Source: a virus. Taken from it: a stretch of 21,538 nucleotides of DNA. Positions 14,090 through 19,730 of this stretch are shown here, one piece after another. The translations under genes and the position numbers were made by a program. The stretch's first letter is position 1, and every line of letters begins with the position of its first letter. The stretch lies in IMG/VR virus record IMGVR_UViG_3300025872_000360, positions 1-21,538 of that record. The stretch is one strand, 5' to 3'. The notes below the pieces were generated by a model that worked only from the letters and a program-made list of their open reading frames with translations, searched no databases and was not told the DNA's origin.

Positions 14090-14138
14090 GGCCGGCAGCG
14101 GTGAGGCGGGTTAGGCGCGTGAGCCACCGCTACCGGCC
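14090..14138. promoter_or_regulatory. Strong intergenic hairpin between dCTP deaminase and Cys-rich gene
   Basis: GGCCGGCAGCGGTG (14090-14103) pairs with CACCGCTACCGGCC (14125-14138): a 14-bp stem with one mismatched position (a G-U pair in the leftward transcript) and a 21-base loop. An outer AGAGG/CCTCT pair can extend it. No T-run follows, so it is not a typical intrinsic terminator. It could be an RNA-stability or processing element, or an operator. Confidence 0.6.
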
Positions 14139-14144
14139 AACCTC

Positions 14145-14654
14145 TTACCCTAAGCTCCCTTGGACTGTGGAGCTTCCGTTGTATCTTCCAGTCACCGTAT
14201 AGCTGCGCTGGGGGATCCCTGCCATCTGGTGAAACACCATCTGGCCGATCTTCATGCCCGGCCATAGGGCGACCGGGTGCAGCTGGCGGCTGTTGACCAA
14301 CTCAAGGGTCATTGCCCCGTGGAAACCTGGGTCTGCGTACCCAGCCATCAAGTGTTCGATCCCCTCGCGGGCGCGGCTCGACTTGAGCATGAACTGCGCG
14401 GCGATGTCGTCGGGCAGGTAGAAGGTCTCGATCGTGTGGGCCAGCACGAACTGGCCAGGCCGGAGCAGGTAGGGGTTCTGCTCCGTGTGCTGACGCAGCG
14501 GGTAGGGCACAAGCTCCAGGCCCTCGGCGGACTCGATCAGCAGCGTGCCGCCAAGGCGCACATCCAGCGACGCGGGGTTGACCAGCTCGGGATCAAAGGG
14601 CGTCACCATGCCGCCGTTGCAGCGTGCGGTGATCTGCCAGTCGGAGAGGATCAC
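14145..14654 (-). CDS. dcd: dCTP deaminase
   Basis: This 169-residue protein belongs to the dCTP deaminase/dUTPase fold. It probably converts dCTP to dUTP, which feeds dUMP to ThyX. Signature pieces are SDWQIT at the start, NPASLDVRLGG, LRPGQFVLAHTIETFYLPDD, the nucleotide-binding LKSSRAREGI (Ser92-Ser93), AGYADPGFHGAMTLELVN with catalytic-type Glu118, and a C-terminal lid GRYNGSSTVQGSLG. The GTG start at 14654 overlaps the stop of the 72-residue gene (GTGA). A bifunctional dCTP deaminase/dUTPase is possible because no separate dUTPase is seen in the window. The LEL glutamate favours deaminase over simple dUTPase. Confidence 0.88.
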   Translation of the reverse strand: MILSDWQITARCNGGMVTPFDPELVNPASLDVRLGGTLLIESAEGLELVPYPLRQHTEQNPYLLRPGQFVLAHTIETFYLPDDIAAQFMLKSSRAREGIEHLMAGYADPGFHGAMTLELVNSRQLHPVALWPGMKIGQMVFHQMAGIPQRSYTVTGRYNGSSTVQGSLG

Positions 14655-14869
14655 TGCTGCACCTCCTGCTGCGCCGAGGCAGAATGTTCAGCGACAGCGG
14701 CCGGCTCCCTGCCACCGGGCACAGCCGGTCCATCTGCCGCTTGGGCGAGGCCGGTGTAGAGCGCGTGCATGGGGTGGTCCGGGTTGTCGCGGCCATCGGC
14801 CAGGTAGAGCGCGTCGAGGTGATCTTGACGTGCCTGTTGTTCAGTTGGATTGCAGTCGGAACTGACCAT
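14651..14869 (-). CDS. 72-residue protein coupled to dCTP deaminase
   Basis: A small acidic protein: NPTEQQARQDHLDALYLADG, then RDNPDHPMHALYTGLAQAA and a Pro/Ala/Glu-rich tail ending SAQQEVQQ. The middle ADGRDxPxHPMHxLYTGL segment looks like a conserved phage motif; I associate it with cyanophage small proteins but cannot search. Its stop overlaps the GTG of the deaminase, so both are translationally coupled. The tail (AADGPAVPGGREPAAVAEHS) appears disordered. It could be a partner or merely an accessory gene. Function unknown. Confidence 0.65.
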   Translation of the reverse strand: MVSSDCNPTEQQARQDHLDALYLADGRDNPDHPMHALYTGLAQAADGPAVPGGREPAAVAEHSASAQQEVQQ

Positions 14870-14986
14870 AGGGACCTAAGGGGGTGCGGTGGAGCGGGGG
14901 TAGACGTGAGACAAGTTAGCACATTAGTCGCGTGGCGTCTAGGCTGCCAAGCAGCCACGCGGCAAAGCAGCTAAGCGACCAAGCAC
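14870..14986. other. Spacer with hairpin downstream of thyX
   Basis: This 117-base gap separates thyX from the deaminase pair. CGCGTGGC (14929-14936) can pair with GCCACGCG (14954-14961); an alternative inner stem GGCTG/CAGCC within the same span would compete with it. The leftward side after the hairpin is not T-rich. It may act as a weak terminator or processing site for the long upstream operon. No clear promoter for the deaminase pair was found. Confidence 0.45.
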
Positions 14987-15001
14987 CTACGGAGCTAAGC
15001 G
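14946..15001. repeat. Degenerate 8-bp tandem repeat at the 3' end of thyX
   Basis: Seven consecutive octamers follow the loose pattern GCYAAGCR: GCCAAGCA, GCCACGCG, GCAAAGCA, GCTAAGCG, ACCAAGCA, CCTACGGA, GCTAAGCG. The tract spans the thyX stop codon (14987-14989) and runs into the spacer, so it codes for the last residues of ThyX on one side and is non-coding on the other. Confidence 0.65.
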
Positions 15002-16714
15002 AGCCTTATGCAGGCGGTGCTTCTCGTACCAAGCGGCGATCTCCGGCGCCCACGTCTGCATGTGCGGCCACATCAGCTCACACAAGGCGCGGATCTCCTC
15101 CTGGGCGTCGAGCTTGGCGCGTAAATCCATGAAATGCAACAATGCTCGCAGCGAAAAGCTAACTACAAAATGCTGCCGGATGTCAAATGGCAGGATGCTA
15201 CGGGCGTGCTCCTCGGCGAAGCCTTGATCTAGCAGTTCCTTGTAGCGAGTAGCGGCAATCAAGCAATGTCCCATGTCCAAGCTACGCGCTTGCTCAGTGT
15301 ACTGATACCGCTTGCCTTGGCGGTCGCTGTAGGCACCAACCGGCCGCAGGTAAAACACCTCCTCAGGGTTCAGCTTGTACTCCGCCGCTTGGCAGATCCG
15401 CTGGCCGGTGTAACGCCCAGACTGCACATCAAAGCTCACGCCAACGCGATGCGTCCGCGCCTGTTGCATCACGCTATGTGGAAACCAGCCGACATTGAAC
15501 GTGATCTGCGGATGCTCGGTGCAGTTACCACTCACAACCGGCTTGTTATTACGACGAACAAGCAGTGCGCCGGTAGACACAGTGGCGCAGTACACATACC
15601 CCCCGTACTGGACGAGCGCTTCAATTCCTTTGGTCCGGCCTTTCTGGTGTACTTCCTGCCTAGCCGTGCAATCCCTGGCACCACTTAGATGCAGGCGCCA
15701 GCATGGCTTGTGATTCTCGTGACCAACTCCGCTATTGCGGTTATTAAGACTTAACGAAGCCGGGATGTTATTAACAGCACAAGCCGCTTGAAGCACATCA
15801 AGGGAGCCCTTGGCGGTACTGTCCAATCCCCAGCCCTTGCCTTTCAGCGTGCCGTCACTGCTTTTAAGTCCATCCAGCAAGCAATCCAGTAATTGAGAGG
15901 GCAAGCTGATGATCCATTCCGGCAGCTGCTTCCCCTCGGCACTAGAAAAGTGCTTGTGAATCCATAAGGCAACTTCTTTCTCTCGAATGACATACCTATC
16001 CGCCGTCCTGACATCAAGATCAAAGCCCAGACTGGACAAGTAAGCAATTTTCCTGGCTCTGCGAAGGCGGAATCGCAGACACCTTGGTTTTTTGTTATTC
16101 GTCCGAAGTCCGTCACCATAGAAAAATCCGGCCAGCCTCAAGAGCGACGAGATATTAACGCCAGCCGGGACATCCTTTGGAATACCTCTCTGCTCATCAG
16201 CCAGAGTCCCGCCTGTCATGTATCGAACAGCTTTGCCAACAATCGACTCAGCGGTTTTGAACTCCCAAGGAGAATAGCCTTTCTTGCCCCTAAAGCTAAC
16301 CACCATCCTGTGGTCTAGGGTAACTTTCAAGTTTAGCTTCCGAGTCTCGATGTAGTACAGCTTGTCGCCGTCCGCAATCGGAACTTTTTGGAGATAGCGA
16401 GGACACTCAAATACAATCTGCCCAGTGGCAATGTCCACAGCAGCAAGTCTGTGAGAAGAAGTGACATCCGGCCAAAGCTTCCAGCCCTCTGAAGTGAGAA
16501 CTTCGGTATCACTGGAGTAACACCCGTAGTGGCCACGATCACCTGCCAGCAGGCGCTTGACCGCGATCCTACCCGCCGTGGTCTCATCGGGCCAATCGGC
16601 GCGATCGGCAACCACGAAGCCCTCACTGTAGTCCTGGTGCATTGCTGCATAGACGCATTGCTGCGGATTTGGTGTAGCAGCAATCAGCTCAACACGAAAA
16701 AATGGATCGTTCAT
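14987..16714 (-). CDS. thyX: Flavin-dependent thymidylate synthase ThyX, interrupted by an intein
   Basis: The 575-residue precursor has a 64-residue N-extein, a 333-residue intein (65-397) and a 178-residue C-extein, giving a 242-residue enzyme after splicing. ThyX methylates dUMP to dTMP using FAD, NADPH and methylene-tetrahydrofolate. Extein motifs: GRIAVKRLLAGDRGHYG joins CTEHPQITFNVGWFPHSVMQ, the substrate/FAD-binding EH-x-x-x-TF site, and ARTHRVGVSFDVQSGRYTG matches the ThyX signature in a divergent form (Ser432, Arg434, Tyr435). The C-terminus (ALLHFMDLRAKLDAQEEIRA) is also typical. ATG 16714 overlaps the stop of the preceding gene (ATGA). No thyA is present. The family is clear from motifs although the RHR triplet is altered to THR. 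Confidence 0.93.
   Translation of the reverse strand: MNDPFFRVELIAATPNPQQCVYAAMHQDYSEGFVVADRADWPDETTAGRIAVKRLLAGDRGHYGCYSSDTEVLTSEGWKLWPDVTSSHRLAAVDIATGQIVFECPRYLQKVPIADGDKLYYIETRKLNLKVTLDHRMVVSFRGKKGYSPWEFKTAESIVGKAVRYMTGGTLADEQRGIPKDVPAGVNISSLLRLAGFFYGDGLRTNNKKPRCLRFRLRRARKIAYLSSLGFDLDVRTADRYVIREKEVALWIHKHFSSAEGKQLPEWIISLPSQLLDCLLDGLKSSDGTLKGKGWGLDSTAKGSLDVLQAACAVNNIPASLSLNNRNSGVGHENHKPCWRLHLSGARDCTARQEVHQKGRTKGIEALVQYGGYVYCATVSTGALLVRRNNKPVVSGNCTEHPQITFNVGWFPHSVMQQARTHRVGVSFDVQSGRYTGQRICQAAEYKLNPEEVFYLRPVGAYSDRQGKRYQYTEQARSLDMGHCLIAATRYKELLDQGFAEEHARSILPFDIRQHFVVSFSLRALLHFMDLRAKLDAQEEIRALCELMWPHMQTWAPEIAAWYEKHRLHKARLAP
15524..16522 (-). mobile_element. Intein with DOD-type homing endonuclease in thyX
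   Basis: The insertion has Cys1 (block A: CYSSDTEVLTSEGW), block B VTLDHRMVV with the T-x-x-H pattern, two DOD endonuclease motifs (LLRLAGFFYGDG at intein residues 127-138 and LLDGLKSSDG at 215-224, each with its Asp), block D-like KQLPEWIISLP, and block F/G VYCATVSTGALLVRRNNK then VVSGN before Cys+1. The penultimate residue is Gly rather than the usual His, and block F has Cys where Asp is frequent. Some phage inteins share this VYC-x-TV...TGN ending. It splits ThyX at its conserved nucleotide-binding site, so activity depends on splicing. The A+T content looks higher than in the extein. Confidence 0.9.
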
Positions 16715-16869
16715 AACATTTGATCAAGGTACATTTCAGCTTGCCAGCGATCTTCGCACGATCGGCAGATGCCATGTGCACAGACGCGGTGATAAATCAT
16801 CCCGCGTTCATCCTGCAGCACCTCGATGGTGCCGCCGTCGCGCTTTATCCGGTCGATCAGCTCCGTCAT
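16711..16869 (-). CDS. 52-residue protein upstream of thyX
   Basis: A short protein starting MTELIDRIKRDGGTIEV; the start ATG 16869 overlaps the preceding stop, and its own stop overlaps the thyX start. It holds beta strands (GTIEVLQDERGMIYHRVCAH) and a GICRSCEDRW Cys pair, ending in a helix (QAEMYLDQML). The layout suggests a tiny zinc-binding or redox-sensitive domain. Tight coupling to thyX could mean a related role, but the whole upstream chain is coupled in this way, so context is not specific. Confidence 0.65.
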   Translation of the reverse strand: MTELIDRIKRDGGTIEVLQDERGMIYHRVCAHGICRSCEDRWQAEMYLDQML

Positions 16870-17105
16870 GGCAGGATTCTGGACGCTACCCACAAGCTAA
16901 GCAGGCACACCACCACATAAGCTACGGCGAGGACGCCGAACTCGTTGAGGCTCATTCGCCCACCTCCGGCAGCGGCAGGGCGTGGGCGGGGGTCGGTCTC
17001 CTGCCGATCGGCGATCACCCGCAGCATGGATGCCCAGCCGTTGGCGTCGCTCCATGAGTCGAGGAACACCCTGCGGAGCTCCTTGTAGAGGGGGCGGTCA
17101 GTCAT
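16866..17105 (-). CDS. Chimeric small protein with C-terminal membrane segment
   Basis: A 79-residue protein. Residues 1-36 are soluble and helical (MTDRPLYKELRRVFLDSW, then NGWASMLRVIADRQ). Residues 37-50 (TDPRPRPAAAGGGR) come from a 39-bp repeat read in a different frame than in its other copy at 18029-18067. Residues 51-79 begin at an internal Met (ATG at 16955) and form one membrane segment (GVLAVAYVVVCLLSLWVA) with a short basic end. The internal ATG overlaps a TGA in the repeat frame exactly as at 18032, so a separate 29-residue membrane peptide may be translated as well. It looks like a deletion fusion of two former neighbours. Confidence 0.55.
   Translation of the reverse strand: MTDRPLYKELRRVFLDSWSDANGWASMLRVIADRQETDPRPRPAAAGGGRMSLNEFGVLAVAYVVVCLLSLWVASRILP
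16952..16990. repeat. 39-bp direct repeat, copy 1
   Basis: Identical to 18029-18067. Read leftward, it holds codons for PAHALPLPEVGE, a TGA and an overlapping ATG. In this copy the PAHALPLPEVGE frame is closed by a stop shortly upstream, and the covering gene reads it in another frame. Confidence 0.9.
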
Positions 17106-17343
17106 GATCCATCTTTCCGCTGGACAGTGGCAAGTAGTCCATGCCACAGCGGCAAGGTTTAACGTAGACGTTCCATGTGCCAGTGAACCGTGGCTCGACG
17201 GTGCAGCCATCGTGAAGCCACTGACCAAGAAGGCGACCAGCCTCGCGGCGATCGGTGCGGATGTAGTCCATAGCGCCAACGACCACACCGCAGCGACAGG
17301 TGGCGACAAAGCCGGTGGGTGGAGCATTGCGGGGATCAGCCAT
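17098..17343 (-). CDS. Small protein with paired CxC-G motifs
   Basis: An 81-residue protein preceded by AGGAGG. Two CRCG motifs (TGFVATCRCGVVVGAMDY and NVYVKPCRCGMDYLPL) flank a basic helix (YIRTDRREAGRLLGQWLHDG) and a single Cys, a build consistent with a small zinc ribbon. ATG 17343 overlaps the upstream stop by 8 nt and the stop overlaps the downstream ATG by 8 nt. It is likely a conserved phage protein; I recall similar GAxDYxRTDRxEAGxxLGxWL proteins from cyanophages but cannot search. It might bind nucleic acid. Function unknown. Confidence 0.72.
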   Translation of the reverse strand: MADPRNAPPTGFVATCRCGVVVGAMDYIRTDRREAGRLLGQWLHDGCTVEPRFTGTWNVYVKPCRCGMDYLPLSSGKMDHD

Positions 17344-17827
17344 TATCCACCTCCTGCCCAGGCAGCGACAGATGGTCGGGTAAAGGCTGCCACCAAGCTG
17401 GATACATGGCCTCGCCTTCGCGATTGGTCCATTCACCTGTGATTCCCACGTCAAACCTTGGCCCGACCCAGCTCACGATCTCGATGGCGTCATAGTCGCT
17501 GGCCAGGATCTCTGTGCCGTCGCGTGGTGCGGTGTCGATGGGTTGCCAGGCCATTTGATCAACTTCCGGCAGCGGCGCCTGCCGCTCCAGCAGATCAGCA
17601 GCGCGGGTGATGGTTGGATCTGCGGTGCCGAGCGGATTCTGTGGGGCAAGCCTGCGGAGCTTTGCTACCAACTTCGCCACCTCCCCATCGGCTGGGGGTG
17701 CGGGCACAGCCGGTTCATCGGCCTCGCCCAGGGCGGCGCGGGCGCGGTTCATGGCGCCAACGATGTCGTCTCCTTTTAGCCAAGCGTCAACCAGCTCAGC
17801 GCACAAGGCGCGAAATGTGTCAGTCAT
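17336..17827 (-). CDS. DUF551-like phage protein, paralogue A
   Basis: A 163-residue protein. The N-terminus MTDTFRALCAELVDAWLKGD with NRARAALGE is shared with the larger protein at 18029-18760, including a 24-bp exact DNA repeat. A Pro/Ala linker (PPADGEVAKLVAKLRRLA) and ITRAADLLERQAPLPEVDQ follow, also shared in part. The C-terminal part is MAWQPIDTAPRDGTEILASD ... AWWQPLPDHL, a small domain common in phages and related to DUF551, with unknown function. It seems assembled from an N-terminal adaptor shared by paralogues and a different C-terminal domain. No catalytic residues are seen. Confidence 0.75.
   Translation of the reverse strand: MTDTFRALCAELVDAWLKGDDIVGAMNRARAALGEADEPAVPAPPADGEVAKLVAKLRRLAPQNPLGTADPTITRAADLLERQAPLPEVDQMAWQPIDTAPRDGTEILASDYDAIEIVSWVGPRFDVGITGEWTNREGEAMYPAWWQPLPDHLSLPGQEVDNG
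17792..17815. repeat. 24-bp direct repeat, copy 1
   Basis: Identical to 18725-18748; codes for FRALCAEL near the N-terminus of two paralogous proteins. Confidence 0.85.
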
Positions 17828-18032
17828 TACAAGCCTCTTCGTCAAGGTCAACAATCGGAATGTCTTTCCATTCCACGCCAAACGCATTGCCTTCATGCCA
17901 CTGATAACCGGCTTGAAGGACCAACTCACCATTGCGCCGTGCAAGGCGGAATTGGCAGGGCGAGTTGCTGCCAATGCGACAGAGACGAATAGGACCGTCG
18001 CCAATGTGCAAGAGATTAGAGTTGTCAGTCAT
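17820..18032 (-). CDS. 70-residue beta-rich small protein
   Basis: Starts at the ATG that overlaps the TGA of the 243-residue gene (ATGA, inside the 39-bp repeat) and ends overlapping the next ATG by 8 nt. The protein reads NSNLLHIGDGPIRLCRIGSN, then CQFRLARRNGELVLQAGYQW and VEWKDIPIVDLDEEA, a series of beta strands with two Cys, ending acidic. The VLQAGYQW and W-x-DIPIVD segments look like a small barrel or SH3-like fold. Function unknown; coding supported by overlaps at both ends. Confidence 0.68.
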   Translation of the reverse strand: MTDNSNLLHIGDGPIRLCRIGSNSPCQFRLARRNGELVLQAGYQWHEGNAFGVEWKDIPIVDLDEEACND

Positions 18033-18067
18033 TCGCCCACCTCCGGCAGCGGCAGGGCGTGGGCGGG
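18029..18067. repeat. 39-bp direct repeat, copy 2
   Basis: Identical to 16952-16990. Here the PAHALPLPEVGE frame is the true C-terminus of the 243-residue protein, and the terminal ATGA starts the 70-residue gene. Confidence 0.9.
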
Positions 18068-18760
18068 AAGCCAAAACACCTCCGAACCAAAACGATCATC
18101 AGGCGCAGAAAGACGCCATTGGGCAGATTGCGTAACTGAGTAGCAGTTGACGAAACTGGGAGTCCCCCACCAGCATCTCCCCTCCGCATCGCAATCCTTC
18201 GGCCCCGGCGGCCGCTCGCTCACGGGCACCGGCACCAACGCCTGCCGTTGCAGCAGCTCGGCGGCGCGTGTAAGGCGGCTGACAGTGATGTGAGCCTCCA
18301 TTTTGTCGCCGCGATGGATTGAGTAGATGTGCTCAGGATCTAATCCACGCATTTGCTGATAGCCAGCCAAAAAGTGCCGGATTTCAGCCACCAACTCCGC
18401 CACCTCCCCATCGGCTGGCAACAGCCTAGTTTGCGTCAAATTAGAAGTTCCCCAGCGGGCTAGGACGGCGCGGAGTCCTTGCAGGGTAACCTCGTCAGTG
18501 GTGCCTCCCTCTGCCTGGCACGCTGAGTAAAACGTCTGCAGCAGTGCTCGATCGTCCCCGGAATGTTCGGGGTCGATGTAACCCTCGGGTAGAGCCGCTG
18601 GGGGTATGGGCTCAGGCGGTTCACCTGCCAGGGCGGCGCGGGCGCGTGTAAGCAAATGGGCAGCGTGGATATAGTAAGATCCCGCATCGCCTTTGTCATC
18701 AATGCGTTCAGCCAGAGTTGCAGTCAGCTCAGCGCACAAGGCGCGAAAGTTGTTGGTCAC
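18029..18760 (-). CDS. DUF551-like phage protein, paralogue B
   Basis: A 243-residue protein starting at GTG 18760 (GTGA overlap with the previous stop). The N-terminal MTNNFRALCAELTATLAERI and RARAALAGEPPEPIPP match paralogue A. Then comes an insertion (about 60-105) with LLQTFYSACQAEGGTTDEVT, the linker PADGEVAELVAEIRHFLAG, an RLTRAAELLQRQALVPVPVS helix, and the C-terminal VSERPPGPKDCDAEGRCWWG, then EVFWLPAHALPLPEVGE, a DUF551-like ending (W-L-P-x-H-A-x-P-x-P). Such proteins are frequent in phages of Synechococcus by my recollection; their role is unknown. Modular mosaic structure is visible in the internal repeats. Confidence 0.75.
   Translation of the reverse strand: MTNNFRALCAELTATLAERIDDKGDAGSYYIHAAHLLTRARAALAGEPPEPIPPAALPEGYIDPEHSGDDRALLQTFYSACQAEGGTTDEVTLQGLRAVLARWGTSNLTQTRLLPADGEVAELVAEIRHFLAGYQQMRGLDPEHIYSIHRGDKMEAHITVSRLTRAAELLQRQALVPVPVSERPPGPKDCDAEGRCWWGTPSFVNCYSVTQSAQWRLSAPDDRFGSEVFWLPAHALPLPEVGE
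18725..18748. repeat. 24-bp direct repeat, copy 2
   Basis: Identical to 17792-17815; codes for FRALCAEL at the start of paralogue B. Confidence 0.85.
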
Positions 18761-18975
18761 TTGTCTAGCTCCTTGATGAGTTTCTTAAGGGCCTTGAACT
18801 CGCCCCAGGTCAGGCGAATAGTTTGATCGGCGTGAGTGCTCAGGTGGGCATCAAAGCCTTCGCCGTTGCGCCACAGGCTGACCTCAATGAAGTCGTGTGG
18901 CTTGGCGAAGTGATCGAAATGGCGTAGCTCTGCGAATGCGGCATTGAGCTTGTAGGTTTTGATGTCACTGCTCAT
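18757..18975 (-). CDS. 72-residue small protein
   Basis: Starts at the ATG overlapping the end of the Ala/Trp-repeat gene (ATGA) and ends overlapping the GTG of paralogue B. It reads DIKTYKLNAAFAELRHFDHF, then DFIEVSLWRNGEGFDAHLST and TIRLTWGEFKALKKLIKELD: a beta hairpin followed by a charged C-terminal helix, resembling small phage proteins of unknown role with an IRLTWGEFKALKKLI ending. No Cys or membrane segment. Function unknown. Confidence 0.72.
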   Translation of the reverse strand: MSSDIKTYKLNAAFAELRHFDHFAKPHDFIEVSLWRNGEGFDAHLSTHADQTIRLTWGEFKALKKLIKELDK

Positions 18976-18988
18976 TGGTGGTTCTCCA
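18972..18988. repeat. 17-bp junction repeat, copy 1
   Basis: TCATTGGTGGTTCTCCA, identical to 19727-19743. Read leftward it codes the gene end ENHQ plus the ATGA stop/start overlap. Confidence 0.85.
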
Positions 18989-19730
18989 CAACAGGGGCTT
19001 CAGAGATAAGGCGAAGCAGCAGGTCGCGTTGGCGCCGGCGGGAACCAGCCCGAGTAGTAGTAGCAGCATTAGCAGCCCAAGCAGAAGCAGCATTAGCAGC
19101 CCAAGCAGCAGCACGGGCAGCATCAGCATCAGCAGCAGCAGCAGCAGCATTAGCTGCCCAAGCAGCAGCAGCACGGGCAGCATCAGCAGCAGCCCAAACA
19201 GCATTATCAGCAGCCCAAGCAGGAGCCCAAGCATCATCATCAGCAGTATCCCAAGCAGCAGCCCAAGCATCATCATCAGCCCGAGCAGCCGCATCCCGAG
19301 CAGCAGCAGCAGCAGTCCACTCCTGCCCACTGGCAAGTAGGTCCATTCCTGCAATCACCGGATCAATAACTGCTTGGATTTCAGCAAGTTGTTCAGGCAG
19401 ACTACGCAGCTCAGCAGCAAGGAACTGCCAGCTAACTTTGGTTAGATCCTTGCCGTCACAAGCGACAGCATCAGGTAATGCAGCAAAGAAAGCCTTGGCT
19501 TCATCAGCGGGCAGTGCCTCAAAAATGCCTTCAGCAATGCGCTGGAGAATTACAGGCAAACCATAAGTCACTTCGTTGATGGTTGGATCATCGCCTTTGG
19601 CAAGGCAGCCATTATAGCAACCATGCCTATTCTCTTCGTCCCAATAATCACCTTGAACGATAGAATCAGCAGCAACGTGTGTTGCGACTTCTTGGCGGAG
19701 TTTGTCAGTGTTCTTGGTGAGGATGGTCAT
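18972..19730 (-). CDS. Protein with Ala/Trp-rich repeat region
   Basis: A 252-residue protein. The N-terminal domain (1-138) is soluble: DYWDEENRHGCYNGCLAKGD, then YGLPVILQRIAEGIFEALPA, ACDGKDLTKVSWQFLAAEL and IDPVIAGMDLLASGQEW. Two Cys occur in GCYNGC, a pattern I recall from uncharacterised cyanobacterial and phage proteins. Residues 139-223 are an Ala-rich tract with regularly spaced Trp and Asp (DDDAWAAAWDTA-type 12-residue units), probably one long helix or a helical repeat with Trp on one face. A basic helix (RAGSRRRQRDLLLRLI) ends it. Start ATG 19730 overlaps the preceding stop. Could be a scaffold or membrane-surface protein; function unknown. Confidence 0.75.
   Translation of the reverse strand: MTILTKNTDKLRQEVATHVAADSIVQGDYWDEENRHGCYNGCLAKGDDPTINEVTYGLPVILQRIAEGIFEALPADEAKAFFAALPDAVACDGKDLTKVSWQFLAAELRSLPEQLAEIQAVIDPVIAGMDLLASGQEWTAAAAARDAAARADDDAWAAAWDTADDDAWAPAWAADNAVWAAADAARAAAAWAANAAAAAADADAARAAAWAANAASAWAANAATTTRAGSRRRQRDLLLRLISEAPVVENHQ
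19062..19316 (-). repeat. Ala/Trp-coding GCA/GCT-rich repeat tract
   Basis: The tract consists of GCN-rich triplets with periodic TGG. A 21-bp segment beginning AGCCCAAGCATCATCATCAG occurs at 19224 and again at 19260 (36-bp period, 12 residues), and GCAGCATTAGCAGCCCAAGC recurs at the other end. Such triplet-rich DNA is prone to slippage and unequal recombination, always in steps of whole codons. Confidence 0.85.

Noticed and set aside
13886-14265. Long minus frame (127 codons) covering the Cys-rich gene and the deaminase end
   Set aside because: Would translate through the strong hairpin and overlap dcd; the internal ATG 14052 has a strong ribosome binding site.
14277-14759. Plus-strand 160-codon ORF over dCTP deaminase
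   Set aside because: Antisense shadow of dcd and the 72-residue gene.
15524-16522. Group I intron in thyX
   Set aside because: The frame is continuous through the insertion and intein splice motifs are present at both ends, so it is an intein.
16866-16955. Separate annotation of the 29-residue membrane peptide
   Set aside because: Possible by its ATGA-like start, but it lies in frame within the 79-residue ORF; noted there rather than as its own gene.
19062-19316. CRISPR-like regular repeat
   Set aside because: Units are adjacent and coding, with no unique spacers; it is a protein repeat.
18965-19354. Leu/Met-rich minus ORF and Ser-rich plus ORF across the Ala/Trp tract
   Set aside because: Both are other-frame readings of the GCA/GCT triplet repeat and have no independent support.
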